In this document: positions 8,412-18,100 of the stretch, piece after piece | How the letters are laid out: every line of letters starts with the position of its first letter | Position numbering within the stretch: the stretch's first letter is position 1 | Source: CAYOWQ01 sp964407695 | GTDB taxonomy: Bacteria; Planctomycetota; Phycisphaerae; Phycisphaerales; SM1A02 | Reading direction: 5' to 3' | NCBI GenBank assembly: GCA_964407695.1 | Contig: CAYOWQ010000011.1 | Location: forward strand, 67,942-131,941 | Length of the DNA: 64,000 bases | The notes under the pieces: model-generated | The model's input: only the letters and a program-made list of their open reading frames with translations | Databases searched by the model: none | What the model was told of the DNA's origin: nothing | Position numbers and translations under genes: made by a program

Positions 8412-9094
8412 AATGGACGGCGAACCGGGTTCAGTGCGATATTGTCGCGGCCGAGTATCAACAGATCTGCCACTTCGATGGCTTCGGCAAAGCTCCGCCG
8501 GGCCTGTTCAATATCGTGACACTGCGGCAGGACCTTTCCCTGCTCGAGGTGTTCCACCGTTGCAATCGCGTCGCCGCAGATCACGACGGTGGCGTGTGCG
8601 AGGGAAAGAAGCAGGCCGCAGGTTCCGGGAGTGACCCCGGAGAGCGGGAAGAGATCGACGGCATCCGCCAGTGAATCTGGTGCGGCCTGGCATCGTTCAA
8701 GGATGGCGACCTCCTGGCCCAATGCCGTTACGAGATCGGCATCGTCGCCATCATGGGCTTCCTTGAGCGAGGCGATCAGCGTGAGACCGATGGCTTCGCG
8801 TTCCGACTCGCTGATCAACCATTCTGCATGATCCATCGCCGGAAGAGCGCGGCGGCGAAGCGGGTGGAATGATGTGAGGAACACATGGGTAATGTCTTTG
8901 AGCGAAAGGTTGGCCCGTTCGCCAAGCCGAGCCTCAAGCACCTGTGCGGGCAGGGACGGATCGACGAGGATTCGCGAGTCGCCCGATTGGACCAGCGTTG
9001 TCGTAGCGTGACCGGCTCGAACGTCGTGCTTCTCGTTCCAGAGAGGATGGGCCGCCATCGCCCCGATTGAAATGACCTTGTATTGCACGCTCAT
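8408..9094 (-). CDS. MBL-fold protein with a degenerate metal site
   Basis: 228 residues with the order of a metallo-beta-lactamase fold: TTTLVQSGDSRILVDPSLP, then LKDITHVFLTSFHPLRRRAL, then LFPLSGVTPGTCGLLLSL and VVICGDAIATVEHLEQGK. The usual HxHxDH motif is replaced by SFHPLR, so at most one histidine of the first site is left, while the Asp of the GD strand is kept. It is either a non-hydrolytic member or binds a single metal. It is the last gene of the ctaA-FAH operon (ATGA overlap with FAH). Confidence 0.6.
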   Translation of the reverse strand: MSVQYKVISIGAMAAHPLWNEKHDVRAGHATTTLVQSGDSRILVDPSLPAQVLEARLGERANLSLKDITHVFLTSFHPLRRRALPAMDHAEWLISESEREAIGLTLIASLKEAHDGDDADLVTALGQEVAILERCQAAPDSLADAVDLFPLSGVTPGTCGLLLSLAHATVVICGDAIATVEHLEQGKVLPQCHDIEQARRSFAEAIEVADLLILGRDNIALNPVRRPF

Positions 9095-9768
9095 GAAACC
9101 GGCCCGAATCGCACGGGGTTTCTCACCGAGCCAACACCCGAGATCGACACTTCAATCACGTCGCCCTCCTTCAGCCATCGCGGAGGAGTCTTTGCACTAC
9201 CGACACCGGCCGGCGTCCCGGTAAGGATGACGGTTCCGGGCAGAAGCGTTGTCGCAGCCGAAAGCTCGGCGATGAGCCGAGCCACCGTAAAGAGCATCAG
9301 TGATGTTGACGATCGCTGTACCACTTCTCCATTCAATCGGGTGACGAGTTCGAGCGACTGTGGATCAGGAACGTTGGTGGCCGGCTGGATAGCACCGATG
9401 GGACAGAACGTGTCGAAACTCTTGCCTTTGCAGAACTGCCCACCCGATCCCTGTTTCTGCCACCAGCGGGCGCTGACGTCGTTTGCTGCGGCGTATCCAC
9501 TGACCCGTCGCAATGCATCGGCTTCCTTCACATCACGACAGGCTTCGCCAATCATGACCGCAAGCTCGCCCTCATAATCGACCTGCTCCGGCTCGCGGCA
9601 GATCGCAGGAATGACGATGGAATCCCCATCCCCCAGAACGCATGCCGGGTTCTTCATGAAAATCATGGGATGCGCCGGCGGCGGCTCGGACTTGCCGGAC
9701 ATCTCGGCGGCGTGGTCGGCGTAGTTGCGGCCAATGGCCAGAATGGCCGGTGGATAATGAGCCTTCAT
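9091..9768 (-). CDS. fumarylacetoacetate-hydrolase (FAH) family protein
   Basis: 225 residues, the size of the single-domain acylpyruvase / 2-hydroxyhepta-2,4-diene-1,7-dioate isomerase group. Motifs in order: ILAIGRNYADHAAEM, PMIFMKNP, metal ligands in DYEGELAVMIG (two Glu), NDVSAR (Asp), KSFDTFCPIG, and near the end VILTGTPAGVG. It probably hydrolyses or isomerises a small 2,4-dioxo acid, or decarboxylates oxaloacetate. The start ATG 9768 overlaps the ctaA stop as ATGA; the longer frame upstream is a shadow of ctaA. Coupling to heme A synthase is unusual and may be only positional. Confidence 0.85.
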   Translation of the reverse strand: MKAHYPPAILAIGRNYADHAAEMSGKSEPPPAHPMIFMKNPACVLGDGDSIVIPAICREPEQVDYEGELAVMIGEACRDVKEADALRRVSGYAAANDVSARWWQKQGSGGQFCKGKSFDTFCPIGAIQPATNVPDPQSLELVTRLNGEVVQRSSTSLMLFTVARLIAELSAATTLLPGTVILTGTPAGVGSAKTPPRWLKEGDVIEVSISGVGSVRNPVRFGPVS

Positions 9769-11054
9769 GCCGCGTTTGTAGCCGGGTATGCGTTGCCGGG
9801 CAATGCCTTCGCCGACTGCGGCAACCTGCGAACCCAGAGGTGGTGCACGGTTGTGACGAGGAACAGCAGGGCGCCATTGGCCTGATGGGCAGTCGCCATG
9901 ACGACTTCTGAGATTGGAATCTCCGATGCACCCGCACGCCGAGCCACGAGTATCCATGCGGCCAATCCCAATCCCACCTGGAGGAGGACGAGGATGATCA
10001 TCGCCACCCCGAGGCGAGAAATGACGCCCTGCGCTGGGTAGAACCCCCAACTGCGGATTCCGAGGATCAGAATGGTGATCCCCACGAGGGCGGACATGGT
10101 GAGGTGGCCGTGGGAGGCCCACATTGGCGTCGGCGCGAGGTGTCGGTAGCAGGCGCCAAGGATGAGTTGGAGGAGCAGAAGGGCCATGGCAGCTCTTGAG
10201 ATCATGACGTCGACGTTTCGCTGCCGGATTTGCCGCAATCGCCAGAGGGGAGACGCCATCGACGCGAAGGCACCGACTCCGATAAATACGAGTTGCCCCG
10301 AAATGCCATGGATCAGCGCCAGGCTGGTCTCATTGTCTATGACTCGAATTGCTCCCAGCAATCCCTGAATGCAGACCAGCACGAACAGGATGCCCGACCA
10401 GATCAGGAGGCGTCGTGGACGACCGGAGAAGATGATTGCAACCACCATGATCGTCGCGGTCAACCCGACAAGTGTTCCGTAGAGGCGATGTGCATGCTCA
10501 AAATGGACGCCGCCGGAAACACTCGGCTGGCTCGTCATCTGAGCAATCGGATAGAGGAACATGTTGTAGCCGAATGTGGTGGGCCAATCCGGTACGGCCA
10601 TCCCTACCTCCCAACTGGTAACCAGTCCGCCGGTAATGAGCAGCAGGAAAACGGCAACGCAGGCGAGTCGGGAGAAGACCGCCAGTGGCTCGTGCAGCAG
10701 CATTGAATTGGGAGACGGCATTCGTCGCCCAACGGCGACGCCGAGTAACGTCAACACGATCGATGCGACAAGGCTTGCCAGTACCCACCAGAAGATCAGG
10801 CTGCTCATGATCAAGATATTGACGAGGAAGGTCGCCATCGCGCCGATCAATCCTTCGCGCCAACCGAGTCCGACCTTTCCGATCCAGAGCCCCACCCCGA
10901 CGTGGCAGAGCAGCATGAGCACGAAGAGCAGCTCGCCGATTCCGAAGCCCCAGCCGATCAGAGCGATGTAGCCGAAGAACCACATGCCGACGGCTCCGCC
11001 ATATCCGGCGACAAGGGCAGCGTTTCGTCGAGAGTGGGCAGTTTCAGTCATCAT
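9765..11054 (-). CDS. ctaA: heme A synthase (COX15/CtaA family)
   Basis: 429 residues with about ten membrane segments. It converts heme O to heme A for aa3-type cytochrome oxidase. CtaA landmarks are present: PDWPTTFGYN, the heme-ligand motif FEHAHRLYG, then LIHGISGQ, WASHGHLT and AHQANGALL, giving the expected paired histidines. It has an extra hydrophobic N-terminal region of about 120 residues (three segments) before the conserved core. Two ATGs in a row (11054, 11051) are possible starts. It is divergent from heme O synthase, so the two heme-modifying steps lie back to back. Confidence 0.9.
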   Translation of the reverse strand: MMTETAHSRRNAALVAGYGGAVGMWFFGYIALIGWGFGIGELLFVLMLLCHVGVGLWIGKVGLGWREGLIGAMATFLVNILIMSSLIFWWVLASLVASIVLTLLGVAVGRRMPSPNSMLLHEPLAVFSRLACVAVFLLLITGGLVTSWEVGMAVPDWPTTFGYNMFLYPIAQMTSQPSVSGGVHFEHAHRLYGTLVGLTATIMVVAIIFSGRPRRLLIWSGILFVLVCIQGLLGAIRVIDNETSLALIHGISGQLVFIGVGAFASMASPLWRLRQIRQRNVDVMISRAAMALLLLQLILGACYRHLAPTPMWASHGHLTMSALVGITILILGIRSWGFYPAQGVISRLGVAMIILVLLQVGLGLAAWILVARRAGASEIPISEVVMATAHQANGALLFLVTTVHHLWVRRLPQSAKALPGNAYPATNAA

Positions 11055-11078
11055 GGAGAGCCCCGCTGGTCAGGAGAG

Positions 11079-11107
11079 TTGAACCAAGATACTATATGTG
11101 ATATTTT
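11079..11107 (+). promoter_or_regulatory. candidate sigma70 promoter for ctaB
   Basis: TTGAAC at 11079-11084 and TATTTT at 11102-11107 with a 17-nt spacer, in the 99-nt divergent ctaA/ctaB gap. It predicts a leader of about 40 nt before ATG 11154. Confidence 0.35.
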
Positions 11108-11153
11108 TCACAAAGTCGCCTTTCACCCCCTGCTGGTACCATCCGCCCACCCC

Positions 11154-12230
11154 ATGTCCGTCGTCCAAGAGACAGCTGGCCACTCACGCTTTCCGATTGC
11201 CTTTCGATCAGTCTGGGCATCCTACACAGTCCTGACGAAAGCCCGGTTGACTGCCATGGTGCTGATCACGGCGGCAGTGGGACATATCGCCGGAACGAGG
11301 TCGCTCGCTTCCGAGCCTTGGATCGCTCCGTATCTGCGGGCCTTTCATGATGGCGGATTGGCCGACCTCGGCCAAGTGCTCATCTCCACAATACTTTCTG
11401 CATCGACCCTGAGCCTGATTCTCACCCTGGTCGGCACAGGTCTCGCCGCAGGATCGGCCAACGCCCTCAATCAACTCTGGGAACGGCGCCGCGACGGTCG
11501 GATGGATAGAACTCGGAATCGTCCGATTCCAACCGGCCGAATCTCACCGGGGCACGCCTTTCTCTTCGGCATTGCATTGGCCTACGGCGGAACTGCCATT
11601 CTGGCAATGGGTACCAATCTCGTGGCGGCGGGACTCGCGATTGCGAACGTCTTGGCATATGTATTGATCTATACGCCCCTCAAGCCAAGAACGACCCTGA
11701 ACACGTTGGTGGGGGCTGTCTGCGGTGCGGTGCCGCCGATGATCGGATGGTCCGCCGCGACAGGAGGAATCGAAACCGGCGCCTGGGTGCTGGCGGCGAT
11801 TCTTTTCGTCTGGCAGATCCCACACTTCCTCTCGCTGGCGTGGATGTATCGAGACGACTATGCCCGCGGTGGATTCCGCATGCTGCCGTCACATGATCCC
11901 GACGGGACGTTGACGGGAATTGCATCGGTGTGTGCGGCATTGCTGCTGGCCCCGTTGTGCCTGCTGGCGGTTCTTGCCGGTGCGGGCGGCGTTGTCTTTG
12001 CTTTTGGCGGGGCAGCCCTGACCGTCTGGTTCGCCTGGATGACGTTCAGGTTTCTTCGCGACCGTACCGACCAACGGGCGCGATCCGCGTTCTTCGCCAG
12101 CCTCATCTTTCTCCCAATGACCCTGATTCTGTTGGTGATTGATCCGACGTCTCCGATGCTCTCATCGGCCGGACGCGACACGATCATCTGGATCGTGCCC
12201 GGCGACGACATTCAGCCGCCTCCCCTATGA
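11154..12230 (+). CDS. ctaB: heme O synthase (protoheme IX farnesyltransferase)
   Basis: 358 residues with multiple membrane segments, UbiA superfamily. It transfers a farnesyl group to heme B to give heme O, the substrate of CtaA. The prenyl-diphosphate site is the N-L-W-E-R-R-R-D segment followed by MDRTRNRPIP, and the second is YTPLKPRTTLNTLVGAVCG with VPPMIGW. WQIPHFLSLAWMYRDDY is typical for CtaB/CyoE. The ORF is open further upstream, but that part is antisense to ctaA, so ATG 11154 is chosen. The stop overlaps the DUF3179 start (ATGA). Confidence 0.92.
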   Translation: MSVVQETAGHSRFPIAFRSVWASYTVLTKARLTAMVLITAAVGHIAGTRSLASEPWIAPYLRAFHDGGLADLGQVLISTILSASTLSLILTLVGTGLAAGSANALNQLWERRRDGRMDRTRNRPIPTGRISPGHAFLFGIALAYGGTAILAMGTNLVAAGLAIANVLAYVLIYTPLKPRTTLNTLVGAVCGAVPPMIGWSAATGGIETGAWVLAAILFVWQIPHFLSLAWMYRDDYARGGFRMLPSHDPDGTLTGIASVCAALLLAPLCLLAVLAGAGGVVFAFGGAALTVWFAWMTFRFLRDRTDQRARSAFFASLIFLPMTLILLVIDPTSPMLSSAGRDTIIWIVPGDDIQPPPL

Positions 12231-13366
12231 ACGAGCGAGTTATTGATTCGGGCCGAGAATCACCCCGAATGACCTTCATGGCCGGCGGATGGGTCCTGCT
12301 GCTCAGCCTTGTGTTGTGTGCCGCATTGATAACGTGGGCATGCTGGGGACTCGTCACCGGCGAGCATCCTCTCGGCGATGGCCGCGATCCGTCGACATAC
12401 GGTTTTGACCTGTCCAATTGCCTGGTTGATCGCGAGTCGATTCAGGCGTCCGGACAGCGACGCGATTTTGTGGCGCCGCTTGTTCGTCCGCACATTCTCG
12501 CGGCGAAGGACGTCGAATCATTCAACGCCCATCTTCGGCAGGAACAACATCTCAAGTTCGTCGTCCCCGATGACCGCGTGATCGGCGTCGTCGTGAACGG
12601 CATGCCGCGGGCCTATCCCATCAGGATTCTGAACAATCACGAAATTGTGAACGATGTCTTGGGAGGCGTTCCAATTGCCGTGACCTTCAGTCCGCTTTGC
12701 GATGCACCGGTAGTCTTTGATCGGCGCGTGGATGGCAGAACTCTTGAGTTTGCGATCAGCGGTCTGCTTCACAATGGGAATCTTCTGCTCTACGACCGGG
12801 AGACCGATCATCAACCCAGTTTGTGGACGCAACTTGACGGACGCGCTGTCTGCGGACCCGCGGCAGATCGTCGCCAAGCCCTCAGCATCTTTCCATACGC
12901 GGCGATGACAACCTGGGAAGACTGGCTCGGACGGTATCCGGCAACGACGATTGCAGACGGCGATCCATCGCGGCGAAAACAATACAAGGAAGTTTCCTAT
13001 CGCCGGTACCTCGACGCGCCGGGACTGGTCGCTCCGGTCGTTCCGCCACCGACAGAGGCACACGGCCTGTCGTCCAAGACCCGCGTCCTTGCACTGCTCG
13101 GAAGGGAGACGGCTCGCGTGTATCGGATTGACGAACTCCTCACTCGGTGTGGAGAACACGGTTGGACCGACACCTTCGAGCTCACCAGCGTGAGATTCGT
13201 CAAGGTGGCCATTGGGCCGGCAGCGGAGCGGGGGGAAGTAGTGTTGGAATTCAATTCCCAGCCAGATCCTCCCGTCCGAGTTCTTCAGTGCCTCTGGTTC
13301 GCTTGGGAACGTGCATTTCAACTGCCCGACCATCTGAACGTGGAATTTGATAGTTCAAGAAAGTAG
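12227..13366 (+). CDS. DUF3179 domain protein, membrane anchored
   Basis: 379 residues. One N-terminal membrane segment (WVLLLSLVLCAALITW) is followed by an external DUF3179 domain: VIGVVVNGMPRAYPIRIL, NHEIVND, VTFSPLCDAPVVFDR, LEFAISGLLHNGNLLLYDRE, and LWTQLDGRAVCGP. The PLC/HE motif is typical, but no reaction is known for the family. It is coupled to ctaB by an ATGA overlap, which suggests a role in oxidase or heme assembly. The link is inferred from position only. Confidence 0.8.
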   Translation: MNERVIDSGRESPRMTFMAGGWVLLLSLVLCAALITWACWGLVTGEHPLGDGRDPSTYGFDLSNCLVDRESIQASGQRRDFVAPLVRPHILAAKDVESFNAHLRQEQHLKFVVPDDRVIGVVVNGMPRAYPIRILNNHEIVNDVLGGVPIAVTFSPLCDAPVVFDRRVDGRTLEFAISGLLHNGNLLLYDRETDHQPSLWTQLDGRAVCGPAADRRQALSIFPYAAMTTWEDWLGRYPATTIADGDPSRRKQYKEVSYRRYLDAPGLVAPVVPPPTEAHGLSSKTRVLALLGRETARVYRIDELLTRCGEHGWTDTFELTSVRFVKVAIGPAAERGEVVLEFNSQPDPPVRVLQCLWFAWERAFQLPDHLNVEFDSSRK

Positions 13367-13371
13367 GCACT

Positions 13372-13596
13372 ATGTCCGTTGATCGGTGTGTCTGCTGTAA
13401 TCGTTCCTTCGCAGACCTCAAACCTCTTTTGGAGGTTCGATGTCGTCAGCAAGGCAAGACATTGGATGAGTTCTGCCGAGAGACCGGGTGCGGGTCAAAG
13501 TGCGGCTTGTGCAGGCCCTACCTGCGACTGATATTGACGACCGGGCGAACCAGCTTCTCCGTCAAGGAGGCGTCGGTCGCAGCAGTTGCGGATTGA
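13372..13596 (+). CDS. BFD-like [2Fe-2S] protein
   Basis: 74 residues. Cysteines are arranged as in bacterioferritin-associated ferredoxin domains: CVCC near the N-terminus, then CGSKCGLCRPY around residue 40, with LDEFCRETG before it. It probably binds a 2Fe-2S cluster and acts in electron transfer or iron release. It follows the DUF3179 gene after 5 nt, so it is probably in the ctaB operon, consistent with a heme/iron theme. Confidence 0.75.
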   Translation: MSVDRCVCCNRSFADLKPLLEVRCRQQGKTLDEFCRETGCGSKCGLCRPYLRLILTTGRTSFSVKEASVAAVAD

Positions 13597-13642
13597 ATGA
13601 TGGGTCCGGGACCATGTCTGCAATGTGGCGGGCGAGGTCAGA

Positions 13643-13648
13643 TATGAT
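13643..13648 (+). promoter_or_regulatory. candidate -10 element, near-leaderless start
   Basis: TATGAT lies 8 nt before ATG 13657. This predicts a transcript that starts within 1-2 nt of the start codon. No convincing -35 is seen. Confidence 0.3.
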
Positions 13649-13656
13649 GGACTGAA

Positions 13657-14379
13657 ATGGCTCGAAAGCTTCCACCCCACGCCGTGACTTCCCTTGAGGT
13701 GAACGGCCGTTCGATCACCAAGATGACCCCCGGCGAGACGACCGGTGACCTCCGCGGCATCATCATTATTGTGGAGGTCGAGAATCACGCCGATCGCCAG
13801 CCCGAGTGCCTCAACAGGCTCTCAGAAGTCCTTGTCTCCAACGGCAATACGGTGGTTCGGGCATCGCTTCCAATTGAGATCGATGATGCCATCGACCACG
13901 GTACGTCGATTGTCGATGCCGTCGTTGCGTCATGTGAGACACCAGTGCGGCCTGTCGGGCTTACCGCGATGGGCCTCGCAGCAGGAGTGGCGGCCGTGAT
14001 CGCATCACGCCGATCGATCCAACGATTGTGTCTGCTTGGGCCGGTCGCTCCTGAACTCCTCGCTCGTCGGCAGGAAGCGGGACGAGAGGAATCGGCGCAT
14101 GATCACATCCGGAGCCTTGCCAGCCACGGCCCTCTCAAGTGCTTTGTCGGCCATCGGGGGGCTGCATTGGTGGTTCGAGGAGCCTCCGACACGGTGTCCC
14201 CAGCAGGTCATGCCCTTGCCTACAGCGCTGCTCGAGAATATGCCCAGCGCGCCATTGAGATGTATCAGATCGCATTTGCCGATCATGACTTCTCGGACCC
14301 CGATTCATCGCAAGCCCTTCAGACCGTGGTCGTCGAATTTTTCCGGGCGATGAACGAGGTTGAGGCGATCGCTTCGTGA
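13657..14379 (+). CDS. hypothetical protein, alpha/beta-hydrolase-like
   Basis: 240 residues, cytoplasmic. The order of segments looks like a reduced alpha/beta hydrolase: strand GIIIIVEVEN, a helix, a nucleophile-elbow-like GLTAMGLAAG where the canonical Ser is missing (LTAM), strand RLCLLGPV, then AALVVRGASDTVSPAGH and FADHDFSDPDSSQAL, which fit the acid and His positions. With the Ser replaced it may be inactive or non-hydrolytic. The family assignment is tentative. Confidence 0.55.
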   Translation: MARKLPPHAVTSLEVNGRSITKMTPGETTGDLRGIIIIVEVENHADRQPECLNRLSEVLVSNGNTVVRASLPIEIDDAIDHGTSIVDAVVASCETPVRPVGLTAMGLAAGVAAVIASRRSIQRLCLLGPVAPELLARRQEAGREESAHDHIRSLASHGPLKCFVGHRGAALVVRGASDTVSPAGHALAYSAAREYAQRAIEMYQIAFADHDFSDPDSSQALQTVVVEFFRAMNEVEAIAS

Positions 14380-14562
14380 AAATAAAAGGCCCCGACCGGG
14401 GAGGCAAACCGATCAGGGCCGATCCAGGTGGTGTAAGGCCGGGAGTTGAGTCCCGACCCTTCAACATTCAATTGGGTTCGCACCGGGGCCAATCCTTCCT
14501 CCTGCCGAAGTCGAGCCGGGTCGGATTATGACGCCTGTAACGCTGCAAACGGCTCCGCGGAT

Positions 14563-14568
14563 TACAAT
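14563..14568 (+). promoter_or_regulatory. candidate -10 element for coaD
   Basis: TACAAT lies 9 nt before ATG 14578 and no ribosome-binding site is visible. This would give a leader of about 0-3 nt. Confidence 0.3.
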
Positions 14569-14577
14569 CGCGCCCGC

Positions 14578-15138
14578 ATGACCAGCCCGCACCTCGCGAT
14601 CTATACCGGTTCATTCGACCCCATCACACTTGGACACCTCGACGTCGTTCGACGGGCTCGCGGCCTCTTCGACGAGGTGATTCTCGCGATCGGGCGCAAC
14701 CCCGACAAGCCGGCGCTTTTCTCACCCGAGGAGCGATTGGACATGGCCCGGCAGTTGATTCGCGACCTCGTCAGCAGCGATCGAACTGGAGCGAAGGTCC
14801 GAGTTGAACACTACTCCGGATTGACCGTTGATTTCGCCCGACGCGTCAATGCATGCGCCATCCTCCGCGGAATCCGGAACGTCACCGACCTGGCCAACGA
14901 ATGTCAACTCGCGATCACCAACCGGCAGGTCGCGGGCATCGAGACGGTCTTCATTGTGACCGGCGAGTCATTCGCCTATACCAGTTCGAGTCTGATCAAG
15001 CAGATTGCCGCCCTGGGCGGAGACCTCGATCGCCTTGAAGCGCTGGTGCCGCCGCTGGTGATTGAACAGCTTCGTGCCAAACGCTGCGATCCTGGAAACC
15101 CTCTCGGACGCCTGGCGCAGGACGGCCTGGCAGAATAG
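14578..15138 (+). CDS. coaD: phosphopantetheine adenylyltransferase
   Basis: 186 residues, slightly longer than the usual 160. It makes dephospho-CoA from 4'-phosphopantetheine and ATP. It has the nucleotidyltransferase motif TGSFDPITLGH, AIGRNPDKPALFSPEERLD, the ILRGIRNVTD loop and the ISSS-type motif as YTSSSLIKQIA. The frame is open upstream to 14446, but those residues match no CoaD N-terminus, so ATG 14578 is used. It converges with dnaE 8 nt away. Confidence 0.93.
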   Translation: MTSPHLAIYTGSFDPITLGHLDVVRRARGLFDEVILAIGRNPDKPALFSPEERLDMARQLIRDLVSSDRTGAKVRVEHYSGLTVDFARRVNACAILRGIRNVTDLANECQLAITNRQVAGIETVFIVTGESFAYTSSSLIKQIAALGGDLDRLEALVPPLVIEQLRAKRCDPGNPLGRLAQDGLAE

Positions 15139-15146
15139 GGTGTGGC

Positions 15147-18100
15147 CTAGGCTCCAATGGGAACGGCGCGGGGTGTGAAACTTCTTCGCCGCTCGATGGT
15201 GGGAATGAAACCGCCACGGACCTGGACCGAACCCTCGCCGAAGAGTTCGCGAAGCCTTGTCAACAACATCCGATCCGGGACCGCGCGGAGCCGCTCCGGC
15301 CGAAGTGTCACTCGGTGCTGATGGGTGGAAAGATGAACGAAAACGTCCACTTCGCGAGCTCCCGGCAGAGTCGCCAGCCCTGACGATTGACGGAGCATGC
15401 CTACAGCCATCTGCAACAGCTGTGCAAGAGGTTCATCATCCGAACTCGCGTCGACATGGATTTCGATGGCCTGAGCAAGGTAGAGTGGGGCGGTCTCCAT
15501 GGCATAGACCTGCTCGATGATGACCCCGGGCTCGCTCGAGTTCCGATCAGGGCTGCCGACCACAATGACCATGGCATCCTCGATCAGCAAGTGGCCATTT
15601 CGTGCAAACGATTCGGCGAACGCCACGCCCTCGATGACTCCCTGGCCGCCGTCAAGGACAACACGAGCCATCTTGCTGCCGGCGCTCGCGCCTCGCTTGG
15701 TGACCATGTGGCGGACGCTCGTCACGACGCCGCCGATGATCACCGTGCCGCCATCTCGTTGCGAACTCAAGGTCGTGGGATCGGCGTTACAGAATTCGCG
15801 GACGAGATCCCGATATCGATCGAGGGGATGCCCTGAGATGTGAAATCCCAGAGCGTCTTTCTCGGCCGCGAGGCGTGCGAGGTGATCCCACGCCGGCTCC
15901 GATCGCAACCGCGGAGCGACCTTCGTCGCGGGCGCTGACTCGGCAAAGGTTCCAAAGAAGTTCATCTGTCCGGCATCTCGATCTCGTGCGGCCTGCTGGC
16001 CCGCGGAGATGATGTCATCGATGGAGGCAACCAGGGCTGCTCTCTGATCGACGCCATGCAATGAATCGAACGCGCCCGCCTTGATGAGGGCTTCGATGGT
16101 GGCCTTGTTGACACCACGAAGATCAACGCGGTCCGCGAAATCAAAAATCGACTCATAGGCCCCTCTCTCTCGCCGCTCGCCAAGGATGGCATGCACCGCC
16201 GAATCACCGGTTCCCTTGATGGCGCCGAGTCCGAAGCGAATATGGCCGTGAAGCGCATCGCGCTGCTCGTCCGGCTCAAAGACCACCGAGAACGCAGCCT
16301 CTGACAGATTGATGTCCGGCGGCTCGACCTTGAGGCCGACATGAGGCGACGCCCCGGAGTGATCGGGGAATACTGTCCGGCGACAGTCCTCCAGATATGG
16401 CGCCCAGTCCTCAACCTTTCGAGCCTGGCTTTCGTACGTCAGCACGGCGGCCATGTACTGATTGGGGAAATAGGTCTTCAGCCACGCAGTCTGGTACGCG
16501 ATGATTGCATAGCCGGTCGAGTGACTCTTGTTGAAGCCATATCCCGCGAACTTCAGGATCAGCTCGAAGAGTTCTTCCGCCTTCGCCTTGGCGACGCCTT
16601 GATCGGCAGCACCACGAACGAAGTCGGCCCGTGCAGCGTTGATGACATCGTGCTTCTTCTTCGAAATGGCCTTGATGATCGTGTAAGCCGCCCGGAGCGG
16701 AACCCCTCCAAGTCCGTGAAGGACCTGCATCACCTGCTCCTGGTACACCATGATGCCGTAGGTCTCTTCTGTATAGCGGTCCACCACCGGATGCACCTTG
16801 GGAACCGGCTGGCGATGGTGCTTGCGGGCACAGTAATCCGGAATGAGGTCCATGGGTCCGGGACGAAAGAGCGCATTGGCCGCGATCAGATCTTCCAGCC
16901 GATCAGGTTTCATATCCACGAGGAGCTTTCGCATCCCCGGTGATTCGAATTGGAAGATTCCTGAGGTATCGCCGCGTCGGAAGAGGTCGAAGACCCTCTG
17001 GTCGGTGAACTCCAGTCGATCAAGGTCGAGCGGATCCAGCAAATTGGCCGAAGAAGTCTGAACGCCGGCCCGGCCGCGATCTGCAGCTTCGCGCACCGCA
17101 ACCTCGGGCAGCGTCTGGCGGATGAGCTTCTTTGCCAGCTCGATCGTGCTGAGAGTGCGCAGTCCGAGAAAATCCATCTTGAGAAGCCCCAGCTTCTCGC
17201 AGGTCGGACCGTCCCACTGGGTCACCACATCGTCGGAACCGGGCGGACGGTAGAGCGGAACGATGTTTTCGAGTGGCTGGGTGGCGATCACGACGCCGGC
17301 CGCGTGAACGCCTGCATGACGTGCGTGATCCTCAAGGGCCTTGGCTGAGTCGATCACCCTTCGGATGCGATCATCGGCGTCGTATTGCGAGCGAAGGTCC
17401 GGTTCCTTCTGCAATGCTTCATCAATCGTGATGTGCAACTCGTTGGGGACGAGGTTTGAGAGTCGCTGCCCCTCCGTTGGCGAAAGGCCCATCACGCGAG
17501 CGACATCCTTGATTGCCGCCTTGGCCTTCAATCGACCGAAGGTAATGATCTGGGCAACGTAGCCGTACTTCTGTCTCACGTAGTTAATGACGTCGGCCCG
17601 ACCGTCCTGGCACAGATCGATGTCGATGTCCGGGTATTCGCTTCGGTCTGGATCGGTAAACCGTTCGAAGAGAAGGCCGTACTTCACCGGACATGCGTTG
17701 GAAAGCCCCAGGACATAGCCCACCATCGTGCCCACACCCGAGCCTCTCGCATTTGCGGGTATCCCGCGTTGGCGGGCCCAATTCACGAAATCCCAGACGA
17801 TGAGGAAGTAGGCCGAGATCATCTTGTCGGCGAGAATGCGAAGTTCGCGGTCAAGTCGCTCGCGAATGTCGGGCGTTGCACCCGTGTCGCCATATCGCCA
17901 GATCAATCCGGCCTCGGCCAAGGCCCGCAGGGCTTCATCGCAGCCCTGCTTGAGGTCGGCGTCAGAGTTCGCTGATCCCTCACTTCGATCGACAGGTAGG
18001 AGTTCAAACTGCGAGCAATACGCGGTGAACCACTCTGTTGAGCCCCGATGGAACTGTTCGATCGATGGAGCGCCCGCGTCGTCCGGGGTCAGGCGCCGAA

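Noticed and set aside
10902..11153. Upstream extension of ctaB.
   Set aside because: The extra residues are antisense to ctaA and match nothing in the CtaB family.
14388..14465. Possible terminator downstream of the 13657 gene (CCCCGACCGGGG).
   Set aside because: Only a 4-bp stem and no T run; not strong enough to list.
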